DNA from: JASGCL01 sp965262775
GTDB lineage: Bacteria; Pseudomonadota; Alphaproteobacteria; JASGCL01
Length of the DNA: 64,000 nt
Assembly: GCA_965262775.1 (NCBI GenBank)
Contig: CBDHFT010000007.1
Coordinates: 1-64,000, forward strand
Reading direction: 5' to 3'
The notes below the pieces were generated by a model. It searched no databases, had not been told where the DNA came from, and saw only the letters and a program-made list of their open reading frames with translations. The number at the start of each line of letters is the position of its first letter. Position 1 is the first letter of the stretch. This document shows, piece by piece, positions 35,978 through 45,034 of this stretch. Both the position numbers and the translations under genes were made by a program.

Positions 35978-36059
35978 CCTATACAAGCCTAACATTTTGT
36001 AAAAAGACATATCCGCTTTGCGGGTGTGATATGATTTATTTCTGGCTATCTATTTTCCT

Positions 36060-36863
36060 ATGCTACTCCAATTAAAAATAATTATCATTGCGGGATTATT
36101 TATTTGCTTATCAACCGCCGAACGCTTCTTCCCCTATCGTCATATTAACAATCAACGCCGACATCTGTTGGCTAACCTCGGCCTATGGGGAATTAACAGC
36201 CTGTTGTCGGTGTTTTTTATCATTGGCTTTACCGCTTACCTTACGCGTTTTACATGGGTTGAGGCTATGATAACTCGCGCCCAATTCTTTCCGAATCCTA
36301 TCATCGCAACCATCGTCGATTGTTTAATTTATGATTGTTATATCTACTGGTGGCACCGTTTCAATCACATCATCCCCTTCTTATGGCGATTCCATCGCGT
36401 CCACCATTTGGACGAAAATTTGGATACCACCACCGCGGTGCGTTTTCATTGGGGGGAAGTTTTGCTTTCTTCGGTATGGCGCGCGCCGTTGATTATTTTC
36501 CTTGGCATGCCGCTTTCTTCGATACTAATCGCCGAAACCTTGCTTTTATGTTTTTCGCTTTTCCAACATAGCAATATCAACCTGCCACAAAAATTAAACA
36601 AGCTGTTGACTTATTTTTTTGTTACCCCAACCTATCATTTTTTGCATCATGAACCCGACCGCCGCAACACCGATTCCCACTACGCCAATATTTTAACCAT
36701 TTGGGATAGGTTATTCGGCAGTCGCGCCCATGGTCACGCCAACAGCAAAATGAAAAATGGTTTGCCAGGGTTGCATGATTTGCCGTTATGGCAACTTATT
36801 CTTGCGCCTTTTATCAGTATAAAAAAAATAAAAGAATGGGGCGCGCGGGCTAAGGCAAAATAG
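36060..36863 (+). CDS. sterol desaturase / fatty acid hydroxylase superfamily protein
   Basis: A 267-residue integral membrane protein with the three histidine clusters of the superfamily: HRFNH in WWHRFNHI, HRVHH and HFLHH. These ligate a di-iron centre used for O2-dependent hydroxylation or desaturation. Four hydrophobic segments fit the membrane scaffold, with WDRLFGS after the last cluster as in related proteins. Substrates in this bacterial branch range from fatty acids to carotenoids and lipids, so the exact reaction is not known. It stands alone between dacA and kdsB. Confidence 0.88.
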   Translation: MLLQLKIIIIAGLFICLSTAERFFPYRHINNQRRHLLANLGLWGINSLLSVFFIIGFTAYLTRFTWVEAMITRAQFFPNPIIATIVDCLIYDCYIYWWHRFNHIIPFLWRFHRVHHLDENLDTTTAVRFHWGEVLLSSVWRAPLIIFLGMPLSSILIAETLLLCFSLFQHSNINLPQKLNKLLTYFFVTPTYHFLHHEPDRRNTDSHYANILTIWDRLFGSRAHGHANSKMKNGLPGLHDLPLWQLILAPFISIKKIKEWGARAKAK

Positions 36864-36897
36864 AACTTGGTTTGCTTGAAACTATTTTTTTTCTATA

Positions 36898-37638
36898 TTA
36901 TTTTTTACCCATTATTTTTTGCGCCGCCGCTAAATCTTGCGGGGTATCAACCGATTGCGGTTTGTGCTTAACGGTGATGGCAAATATCTTAATATTATTT
37001 TCCAATGCCCTCAATTGTTCTAATTTTTCCAATTTTTCTAAGGGCGATGTTTTTAAAGTTACGAATTTTTCTAACACCTGGCGTTGATAACCGTAAACAC
37101 CGATATGATGAAAAAAATTATCATCGCCATGGGGCGCCGCCGCACGCGTGAAATATAACACGGGCAATGTTTTTCTATTCCCCATGACATGACATATGGC
37201 CTTAACATTGTTGGGATTATTTTTTGCTTCTTGCCCCTTGTCTAAAAAAACGGGGGTAATCATGCCATGTTCTTCGGCACGCAATCCCTCGGCAATTTTT
37301 TTTAAAATATCAGAATCCAAATTGGGAATATCGCCCTGCATGTTAATGATTCGTTTATATTGTTGGTGATTGGGTAATTTTTCTAGGGCATAAAAAATAC
37401 GGTCGGTGCCCGATGGCAAGTCGGCGGGGGTGAGGATAGCCTCGCCGCCCGCTTGCTTGACGCAATCAACTATTTCTTGGTCGCCAGCGCAAACCACCAC
37501 GCGGCCAACCGCCGCCTCCACCGCTCTGTCGTAGCAATGCAGAATCATTTCGCGGCCATGAATTTTTAGCAACGGTTTATTCGGCAAGCGAGTCGCATTA
37601 AGACGTGCAGGAATAAGGATAATACAATCTTTGTTCAT
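36898..37638 (-). CDS. kdsB: 3-deoxy-manno-octulosonate cytidylyltransferase
   Basis: KdsB activates KDO as CMP-KDO for lipid A core synthesis. The 246-residue protein has the nucleotide-binding IPARLNATRLPNKPLLKIHG, CAGDQEIV, TDRIFYALEKLP and NMQGDIPNLD motifs, and ITPVFLD before the substrate region. PVLYFTRAAAPHG and the HIGVYGYQ segment confirm the family. It implies LPS with KDO. It is convergent with the sterol-desaturase-like gene. Confidence 0.95.
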   Translation of the reverse strand: MNKDCIILIPARLNATRLPNKPLLKIHGREMILHCYDRAVEAAVGRVVVCAGDQEIVDCVKQAGGEAILTPADLPSGTDRIFYALEKLPNHQQYKRIINMQGDIPNLDSDILKKIAEGLRAEEHGMITPVFLDKGQEAKNNPNNVKAICHVMGNRKTLPVLYFTRAAAPHGDDNFFHHIGVYGYQRQVLEKFVTLKTSPLEKLEKLEQLRALENNIKIFAITVKHKPQSVDTPQDLAAAQKIMGKK

Positions 37639-37761
37639 TAGCTTAGGTCATAGCAAAACCTATAATAAAATGCTATATTAACAAAGGCGAAGTATAGCGG
37701 ACCACGCGCCGTAAATTTTGGGCAGTATCGATAATTATTAAGCACAGGAACATAGCCTATC

Positions 37762-38397
37762 ATGACAGAAAATCAAAAACGTTTACACCACCCGCCGCAT
37801 ATGGCGTTGGACCATTGCCAATTGGCCGACAAGTTAATTGAACGGGTGTTAGACCATGCGCGGAATGACGGTTGGGGCGATGATGCCCTGACCCATGCTA
37901 TCAAAGACACAGGGGCTGATGATAATTTGGCGCGGGTTATATTTCCCGATTTACCCAAATCTTTGATTATATGGGCCAGCGGCTACGCCGACAGCGTGAT
38001 GGTTGAATGGCTAACGCAAAACAAGCCCGCAAAAATAACCGATGTTTTGTTTGAAGGTTTGATGTTTCGTTATCGCCATTTTAAAACATATCGCGCCGCA
38101 TTTAAAAAAGCTAGCGACATTGCCTTGACCCCTGCTCATTTTATTACCGCCAGCGAATTAACCTGGGCCACCGCCGATAAATTATGGCGCGCCGCGGGCG
38201 ATGTTGCCCATGATTTTAACCATTACACCAAGCGTTTGCTGTTGACGGGTATTATTGCCAGCACCCACCCCATTTACCTAAATGACCAGAGCCAAGATTT
38301 AATGGAAACCGAATCTTTTCTGCGCCATCGATTTGACGATGTAAAGTTTTTCAATCAAATAAAAACCAGGATTTTTGGCGGGCGCAAAGCCACTTAA
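37762..38397 (+). CDS. COQ9-family protein
   Basis: A 211-residue soluble, helical protein of the COQ9 family, which in mitochondria binds lipid and supports the COQ7 hydroxylation step of ubiquinone synthesis. The segment RVIFPDLPKSLIIWASGYADSVMVEW and the C-terminal RLLLTGIIASTHPIYLNDQSQDLMETESFLRHRFDDV are the family signatures as I know them. Such proteins are typical of alphaproteobacteria. No ubi gene lies alongside. It is followed, convergently, by ileS. Confidence 0.8.
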   Translation: MTENQKRLHHPPHMALDHCQLADKLIERVLDHARNDGWGDDALTHAIKDTGADDNLARVIFPDLPKSLIIWASGYADSVMVEWLTQNKPAKITDVLFEGLMFRYRHFKTYRAAFKKASDIALTPAHFITASELTWATADKLWRAAGDVAHDFNHYTKRLLLTGIIASTHPIYLNDQSQDLMETESFLRHRFDDVKFFNQIKTRIFGGRKAT

Positions 38398-38424
38398 CCA
38401 TTCGCCCTTATCGGCTGTTATGAC

Positions 38425-41358
38425 TTATTGATGGGCGTTTGCCACCACGGCTTCGCAACGATGGCATAGGTCGTTTTTGACTTCGGGCAATATTTTCCAA
38501 CAACGTCCGCATTTATCGCCGCTGGCTGCTTGCCATTCTATTTTCAATTCATCGCCAGGTTGGACCACGACATCGGACACAATAAAAATATTGGCCAAAT
38601 CAAATTCTTCGACCGCGTTGTAGGTTTCCTTGGGTAGGGTTAGGCTAATGGTGGCCTCTAACCCCGAGCCAATTTTTTTATCTTTGCGGGCGATTTCCAA
38701 AACCTGCAGGACATTTTTTCTGATATCCATGATTTGTTCAACCTGCTCATCCACATTGCCTTGTTGCCATTCTTTGGGAATGGTTGGAAATTGGTGAAGG
38801 TGGATTGTTTCATCCTCTTTTCCTTGGTTTTTGGGATGGGCGAGCCAGGCTTCCTCCGCCGTGAAGCATAATATGGGGGCAAACCATTTGCACAGGCAAT
38901 CAAAAATTTGTTCAATCACGAACATGGTTTGTTTGCGTTGGGGCGAATCCTTGGCGTCGCAATAGAGCGAATCTTTGCGAACATCGAAATAAAATGCTGA
39001 TAAATCCTGGTCGCAAAAACGATAAAGCAATAAAAATATTTTGTTGAATTCATAAACCTTGGCATATTTTTCAATATCGGTTGCCAATTGTGCCAGGCGA
39101 CGCAAAATATATTGTTCCAACAATGGCAATTCAGATTTGTTAAAACTTTTAACTTCACCCCTATCGGTTCCTATCACCCCCAACAACCAACGAAATGTGT
39201 TGCGAATACGGCGATAGGATTCGCTATGTTGCGTCAAAATATTTTTGCCGATGGTTAGGTTTTCGGTGTAATTGGACGCCACAACCCACAGACGTAAAAT
39301 ATCGGCACCATGTTCGCGAATAACATCCTCGGGCGCGGTAACATTGCCGAGCGATTTTGACATTTTGTTGCCTTTTTCATCCAATACAAATCCATGGGTT
39401 AGCAATGCCCTGTATGGCGCACGGCCACGCGTTGCCACCGATTCCAACAATGACGAATGGAACCAACCGCGATGTTGGTCGGTGCCTTCCAAATACAAAT
39501 CGGCGATGACATCCTCGCCCGACTGCCCTTCCTTTCTAAATTCGGGTCGTTGCGCCAAAACAAAAGCATGGGTCGAGCCCGAATCAAACCAGACATCGAC
39601 TACGTCTTTTATTTTTTCGTATTTGTCGTAATCGGTTTGCGGGACAATATCTTTTAACCAAAAACTATTGGGGTGTTGCGCATCATCGAACCAGGCATCT
39701 GCGCCGTGTTTTTTAAACACATCTTCAACCCGCTCGAATAATTTTTTATCGCGAATTACTGAGGCGTCCTCTTTATTTACAAACAACGGCAAGGGCACGC
39801 CCCACGCCCTTTGGCGCGATATGCACCAATCGGGGCGGTTGTTAATCATCTCGGTTATCGCATTTTTGCCATTGGCGGGAAATGCCTCTACATTTTTAAG
39901 CGCGGCTAAAGATTGTTGGCGTAGGGTATCACCCTGTGTTCTGTCTAATGCTGCAAACGGATCCCTCTCTTCGTCCATTCTTATAAACCATTGTTCGGTT
40001 GCTAAAAAAATAATTGGAGCCTTCGACCGCCAGGAATGTGGATAGGAATGTTTGTAATTTTCTACCCCAACCAAAGCATCAACCCGTTTCAATGCGGCAA
40101 TCACCGCATTATTTGCGCCGCCATCCTTGCCATTTTCGTCATACACGCAAACTCCTCTCAGTTCGGCAATATGCCTGATAATAGAGTTGCTATAAAATCC
40201 ACTCTTTAAAATCTCAGAATTCATAAGATGCGATTCGTCTCTTAACCAAAATCGTTCTTTGTCCCTAAAAATAGAAAAATCATCTTTGCCATGGGCGGGC
40301 GCAATATGGACAAAACCCGTGCCAGTATCATCACTTACAAAATCAGCGTGATGAACACATCCAATTGTATTTGTAATAAAAATAGACCTATATTGCCCAA
40401 ATTGCCCAGCGGAAAAAGAAGGAAAAGTTATATCCTTATCAAAATCAATCCTTTTCCATTTGCATTTTTCTGCCACTTGATTTGCCAATTTTTTAGCCAA
40501 CACCACTCGCCTTGAGTTGCCATTAAAATCAATAATATTATAAATTCCATAAGCAATATTCTGATTAAATGCGATGCCATGATTAGCTGGTAATGTCCAA
40601 GGTGTCGTAGTCCAAATAATTATTTCTAAGTTTTGCGTCTCGTCAAATATAACTCTACCAGCACCATTAGATACTGTGTTCACTTGAGGATAAAAAGGAA
40701 ACGCCACATACACCGCCCTTGTGGTTATATCTTTATATTCCACCTCGGCCTCGGCCAGGGCGGTCTGCTCGGGGATTGACCACATAACGGGGCGATAGTC
40801 GCGATAGAGCAACCCCTTCTCCGCCACATTGCCAATTTCTCCCGCAATAATGGCTTCCGATTTGGGATCCATCGTGCTGTATGGTTTTTCCCAATCGCCC
40901 AACACCCCCAATCTTTTAAATTCTTCCTTTTGAATCTCCAGCCAATCGTCGGCGTAATCGCGGCATAATTTGCGAAATGCGTTGACGGGAATGTCGTTTT
41001 TGTTTTTACCCGCGGCGCGCAAATTTTCTTCCACCTTCCATTCTATCGGCAAACCATGGCAATCCCACCCTGGAACATATGGCGCGTCCTTCCCCATCAT
41101 GTTTTGGCTACGCACAATAATATCTTTCAAAACTTTATTCAGGGCATGCCCAATATGAAGGTGCCCATTGGCGTATGGCGGACCGTCGTGCAAAATGAAT
41201 TTTTCTTTGCCAGCCTGCAACTTGCGTTGTCGATAATACAAATCCATTTTTTCCCAACGCGCCAACCATGTTGGTTCCTGCGCGGGCAAATTGGCGCGCA
41301 TCGCAAAATCGGTTTTAGGTAATAAAAGCGTCGTCTGCCAATTTTTTTTATCGTTCAT
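38425..41358 (-). CDS. ileS: isoleucyl-tRNA synthetase
   Basis: Class I aminoacyl-tRNA synthetase of 977 residues counted from the ATG at 41358 (MNDKKNWQTTLLLPKTDFAM); an in-frame start at 41460 would add an unlikely leader. HIGH is in PPYANGHLHIGHAL, and KMSKS is in GNKMSKSLGN. The editing domain has the TTTPWTLPANHGIAF region. The C-terminal zinc ribbon CGRCWKILP...CHRCE is intact. No lspA follows, although it does in many proteobacteria. Confidence 0.97.
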   Translation of the reverse strand: MNDKKNWQTTLLLPKTDFAMRANLPAQEPTWLARWEKMDLYYRQRKLQAGKEKFILHDGPPYANGHLHIGHALNKVLKDIIVRSQNMMGKDAPYVPGWDCHGLPIEWKVEENLRAAGKNKNDIPVNAFRKLCRDYADDWLEIQKEEFKRLGVLGDWEKPYSTMDPKSEAIIAGEIGNVAEKGLLYRDYRPVMWSIPEQTALAEAEVEYKDITTRAVYVAFPFYPQVNTVSNGAGRVIFDETQNLEIIIWTTTPWTLPANHGIAFNQNIAYGIYNIIDFNGNSRRVVLAKKLANQVAEKCKWKRIDFDKDITFPSFSAGQFGQYRSIFITNTIGCVHHADFVSDDTGTGFVHIAPAHGKDDFSIFRDKERFWLRDESHLMNSEILKSGFYSNSIIRHIAELRGVCVYDENGKDGGANNAVIAALKRVDALVGVENYKHSYPHSWRSKAPIIFLATEQWFIRMDEERDPFAALDRTQGDTLRQQSLAALKNVEAFPANGKNAITEMINNRPDWCISRQRAWGVPLPLFVNKEDASVIRDKKLFERVEDVFKKHGADAWFDDAQHPNSFWLKDIVPQTDYDKYEKIKDVVDVWFDSGSTHAFVLAQRPEFRKEGQSGEDVIADLYLEGTDQHRGWFHSSLLESVATRGRAPYRALLTHGFVLDEKGNKMSKSLGNVTAPEDVIREHGADILRLWVVASNYTENLTIGKNILTQHSESYRRIRNTFRWLLGVIGTDRGEVKSFNKSELPLLEQYILRRLAQLATDIEKYAKVYEFNKIFLLLYRFCDQDLSAFYFDVRKDSLYCDAKDSPQRKQTMFVIEQIFDCLCKWFAPILCFTAEEAWLAHPKNQGKEDETIHLHQFPTIPKEWQQGNVDEQVEQIMDIRKNVLQVLEIARKDKKIGSGLEATISLTLPKETYNAVEEFDLANIFIVSDVVVQPGDELKIEWQAASGDKCGRCWKILPEVKNDLCHRCEAVVANAHQ

Positions 41359-41517
41359 GACTTTTTTTACAATATTTTTAAATACAGTCCAGCACAGGTT
41401 TGCCATGTATGACCGTGATACGGCTTTCCCTGCGCCCCCTGCACCATTGCGGGTTATCACAATTTATTAATTCTGTCTAACGGATATGCTTTGAAAAATA
41501 ACAAAAAGCAAAAATCA

Positions 41518-42396
41518 TTAAGATTTTATATCGATAATTTCAACCTTGTAAGCGCCGCGGTCGAAAAAATAATCTTTCCAAAATTTGCTGACCAAAATTT
41601 TCCTGGCGGGATTGGCGTCAAAAAATGGGCGATGCACAAAATATATCGTAACTTTTAAATCGCTCAAATCATCGCGGCTAAATTTTATCCCTTTATCACT
41701 CACCAAAAAATTCTTTAAATAGGGTATGTCGGTTTTATAAAATTCGGCCGATGGTGAATTTTGCAACAAGTCCGACACCAATATCAAATGACGATTTTTA
41801 TCCATCGCCAAGGGAAAGGCTTTTTGCGCCAGCGACGAAACCCCCTCAATAATATAAGAGCTCGGCGACACAAAATTGCCGATTAATTTATCCAACGAAA
41901 CCTGGACGCCCGTGCGAAATTGGTTATATTTCTGTTGATATATTTTTTCTTCGGCCTCGGGCACTGAATCAAGCAACGACATGACTTTTTTGCGCGGTGG
42001 AATATGATATTCAACCACGGGGTTTAACTGGCCATTGAATTTGCCAATTTCATAAAAATAAATGTCGCTGTTGCCCTTCGTTTTATCAACATCACCCAAC
42101 ACAACCTGTTTTATGTGGCTAGCATATGCGGGGGGGAACCCGTCGGTTTGGTCAAGAATGAAAAAAGTTGCGGGCGGTGCAGTGAAAATACTATTTAATA
42201 TTAAAACAAGTGGCACAAAAATAACAATTCCCATGCCCACCAATGACCCCACCACCTTGCCACGGCTGGTATTAAATGGCCCCATTTTTTTCCACAAAAA
42301 AATGGCCAACGCAGCAATGAATGTTATAATAATGGCAACAAACCACAAGGCGCGGTATTCGTTAAAAATCCCATAAAAGCTTAAATCACTGAACAT
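41518..42396 (-). CDS. unrecognised two-helix membrane protein with vWA-like domain
   Basis: I do not recognise this 292-residue protein as a named family. Two membrane helices (about 16-36 and 48-70) are followed by a soluble domain. That domain starts FFILDQTDGFPP (Asp82-Gln-Thr84-x-Gly86, resembling a MIDAS start) and has LILVSDLLQNS (Asp209), a common pattern of von Willebrand factor A domains. The soluble part would lie on one side of the membrane with both helices N-terminal. It starts 20 bases after the stop of the membrane coiled-coil gene upstream, so the two are probably translated together. The vWA reading is my inference from two motifs and secondary pattern. Confidence 0.65.
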   Translation of the reverse strand: MFSDLSFYGIFNEYRALWFVAIIITFIAALAIFLWKKMGPFNTSRGKVVGSLVGMGIVIFVPLVLILNSIFTAPPATFFILDQTDGFPPAYASHIKQVVLGDVDKTKGNSDIYFYEIGKFNGQLNPVVEYHIPPRKKVMSLLDSVPEAEEKIYQQKYNQFRTGVQVSLDKLIGNFVSPSSYIIEGVSSLAQKAFPLAMDKNRHLILVSDLLQNSPSAEFYKTDIPYLKNFLVSDKGIKFSRDDLSDLKVTIYFVHRPFFDANPARKILVSKFWKDYFFDRGAYKVEIIDIKS

Positions 42397-42415
42397 CAGA
42401 ATGGCTATACACTAG

Positions 42416-43972
42416 TTAGTGATCCTTTTCAATATTGCGAAAGGCATCGGCCACGGTTTTTGTAATAACCTGAAATTCAACGGTCTTGTTGCATAATTGG
42501 CTTTTAAAACCACTGTCGCCGCCCGTGCCTGGCTTGATGGAATCGACCATTCTTAATATGTCTTCCAGTTTTTTGTTATATATTTGCAGCAATGTTTTAT
42601 TCTCCCCATCCGCCATTTTGACAAGGCTATCAATCAATTGCCTGCTGCTGACGGCAACCCCCTGATAATAGGCTTCGTATTCTTTTATATTTTCATCGGT
42701 GGCACGGTCATCCAAATAATTGCTCACCCCCAATTTTTCATTAATCAAATTCATGCGCTCGCGATAATCGATTTTATCCTTTCGGTCGCGGCTGTTGCTG
42801 TGATAATAAATTTCATACAGGCTGCTGGCATCCTTCAATATCTCCCTCAAACAATGTTGATAGGCGGTGTCGATGGCTTTCACCTTATCCAAATTTTCTT
42901 TTAAGGCGCGTTGTTTGCCCGAATAACTTTCTTTTAATGTCGCCACCATGCTGTCAAATTTTTGCTTAATGGTTTTTAATTGGTCAATGTAGACATACAA
43001 AATTTGCTTGAATATATTCAATTCGCGCCTAAAATTAACAATATGGTTGCGATGCCCCAAATATTTTTCACCCGAGACGCCGTGTAAAAAAGCAAAAAAA
43101 CAAAAGAGTATCCACAACACCACCAACGTATGGTCGCCGTCAGGCAGGCGGAAAAAATTAAAAAGCATGATAAACAGCATCACAGACAAGCACACCACCA
43201 CGGTGGGTAAGTAAAAAAATTCTTTGGCACCCAGGTTTTTGGTGGAAGAACCATTTGCGCTTAATGACGCCTGCTTTTTGGTGAAGCCGCGGTGGTAGGC
43301 GTAATAATGTCCTGCCTCGTAAGCTAAAAAAGCCATGAGGACTGAGAAACCACCAAATTGCCCATAGGCACGGCCAAGCCCGAGGCTGGGCGCAAGTTGA
43401 AACCCCGTGTAAAGCATTTCCATAAACACGGCAAAGCCCAACACCAGCGGGTAGACCAAGCGGAAACTGGAAAGATCAATTTCCTTTTCCGATTCGATGC
43501 CATTTTCATTCCTGAAATCACAAAGTTTTTCGTAGGCTTCGCGCACCCGTTCAAAGGCGGTGTTAATATCGGGCGCGTCCTTGCTTATTTTACCGCTGAC
43601 ATTTAAAAATTCTTTCTTTTTATTTTCCAATTCGCCCTTGGTGGTGTGGATAATTTTATCAATTTCTTCGCGCACTTTATGCAGCACAGGAAACGACGCA
43701 CCCAATAATTTGTTGCGATGGCTACGATTTTGGTTGCAGGTTAAGGCAACAAAGTCTTTTATTTTGCCTTCCATCGGGGTTAGACCGAATGATTTATTCG
43801 GCAAGCCCATCATGGCGTCAACTTCACCGTGGAATGCAGGATCGAATTTTCGTTTTAAGGTCGTAACCTTCAAATGCAAAAAGCCAAACCCACTTGCTAC
43901 CTGGTAATATTTAGACCCTGGAATAAGTGACTTTAAAAAACTGGCTAACCTTAAAATAAATATGGACAACAT
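42416..43972 (-). CDS. unrecognised four-helix membrane protein with coiled coils
   Basis: A 518-residue protein I cannot assign. Residues 95-155 are charged and helical. Four membrane helices follow at about 171-192, 203-225, 252-274 and 280-299. The remaining 215 residues are helical and charged, with heptad-like stretches, and likely form a long cytoplasmic coiled coil. There is no signal peptide. It is paired with the vWA-like gene downstream, and the pair follows the MTHFR-like gene on the same strand after a 99-base gap. The layout recalls membrane sensor or scaffold modules. Confidence 0.65.
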   Translation of the reverse strand: MLSIFILRLASFLKSLIPGSKYYQVASGFGFLHLKVTTLKRKFDPAFHGEVDAMMGLPNKSFGLTPMEGKIKDFVALTCNQNRSHRNKLLGASFPVLHKVREEIDKIIHTTKGELENKKKEFLNVSGKISKDAPDINTAFERVREAYEKLCDFRNENGIESEKEIDLSSFRLVYPLVLGFAVFMEMLYTGFQLAPSLGLGRAYGQFGGFSVLMAFLAYEAGHYYAYHRGFTKKQASLSANGSSTKNLGAKEFFYLPTVVVCLSVMLFIMLFNFFRLPDGDHTLVVLWILFCFFAFLHGVSGEKYLGHRNHIVNFRRELNIFKQILYVYIDQLKTIKQKFDSMVATLKESYSGKQRALKENLDKVKAIDTAYQHCLREILKDASSLYEIYYHSNSRDRKDKIDYRERMNLINEKLGVSNYLDDRATDENIKEYEAYYQGVAVSSRQLIDSLVKMADGENKTLLQIYNKKLEDILRMVDSIKPGTGGDSGFKSQLCNKTVEFQVITKTVADAFRNIEKDH

Positions 43973-44071
43973 AGAGAAAATTAATCACTTACATTTACCA
44001 CCATTGATGACAATAAGCAACATCATCTGTGGGCTTTAACAGCTTATCGGCAGGGGTTATAAGGGGGCTAT

Positions 44072-44980
44072 TTATTGCTCGGTAATAAAGCCTTCGGCAT
44101 CATCCAGCATGAACTGACCCTTGGCAATTTTTTTCTGCCAATCGGCGGTTTTAACAAAACCGCCCAGTGGATAAAGGTGAAAACCATGGATGGCACCATT
44201 GTTGCCACGCGACTTATTATCCGCCATTTCGGCACATAGATCGCGCACCAATTTGTTTGGTTCGCGCACCGTGAGGAGTTTTGACAGGTTAGCCGCCTGT
44301 TGCTTGATAACCTTCATCGAAGGGCCAATGCCGCAGGCCAAAGCATGAGCCATGAGGGTTTTGATGGTCGCTAGGCCAGGAATCCCCACCCGCAGTTTCA
44401 TGGTGATACCCTCCGCCACCAACTTGTTGGCGTAGGCAATGACGGGTTTGGCCTCAAAACAAAATTGGGTCGTGATTTCTAACTTAATACCCGTGCGTTC
44501 CATGAATTTTTGTTTTTGTTGCAGGGCTTGCCAATGGTCAGCGTCGGGAAAATCGGGCGAACCCTCGGGGTGGCCCGCAACAAAAATATGTTTGAAACCA
44601 TGTTTTTCAAACAAACCAGTTTCCAATATTTGAATGGTGGCATGAAATTCGCCCAATGGTTCCTTCACCCCGCCACCGATGAGGAGGCAGGTATCCACCC
44701 CCGCGTCCTTCACCAAACGCGCCAAATTGGTTTGTAAAAATGCAAGATTGGGAATGGAACGCGCCGCCAAATGGGGAATGGGAGTCATGCCTTCATTTTT
44801 TAGCCTGATGGCGGTGCTGATGGTATCGTCGATATTAGACCCAGGTAGAAAAGTTATAAATACCCGCGATTTTTTGGGTAGGTAATTGGCAAAGTTATCT
44901 ATTTTTTCTGCACCCTTGGGGGTAATCTCCATGGTTGCTTCACCGACCACGTCGGCAATGAATTTTTGTTCGGTTGTCAT
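44072..44980 (-). CDS. methylenetetrahydrofolate reductase-like protein
   Basis: A 302-residue TIM-barrel protein of the MetF-related superfamily. The start VEITPKGAEK-like segment (here MEITPKGAEKIDNF), VFITFLPGSNIDDTI, MTPIPHLAARSI, CLLIGGGVKEPLGEFH and the FVAGHPEGSPD motif all fit. FAD-linked MTHFRs reduce methylene-THF to methyl-THF; here, beside a corrinoid methyltransferase and its activator, the reverse oxidation of methyl-THF is an attractive role. The gene is 54 bases after the RACo-like gene. Not a housekeeping MetF by context. Confidence 0.85.
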   Translation of the reverse strand: MTTEQKFIADVVGEATMEITPKGAEKIDNFANYLPKKSRVFITFLPGSNIDDTISTAIRLKNEGMTPIPHLAARSIPNLAFLQTNLARLVKDAGVDTCLLIGGGVKEPLGEFHATIQILETGLFEKHGFKHIFVAGHPEGSPDFPDADHWQALQQKQKFMERTGIKLEITTQFCFEAKPVIAYANKLVAEGITMKLRVGIPGLATIKTLMAHALACGIGPSMKVIKQQAANLSKLLTVREPNKLVRDLCAEMADNKSRGNNGAIHGFHLYPLGGFVKTADWQKKIAKGQFMLDDAEGFITEQ

Positions 44981-45034
44981 GATTTTGCTATAAATAGTAA
45001 TTTGTTTATCGTCAAGTTATTCCTAAAAAATACC

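Noticed and set aside
36000..36040. Terminator after dacA (CATATC...GATATG with CCGC/GCGG)
   Set aside because: The stem is imperfect and there is no clean T-run after it.
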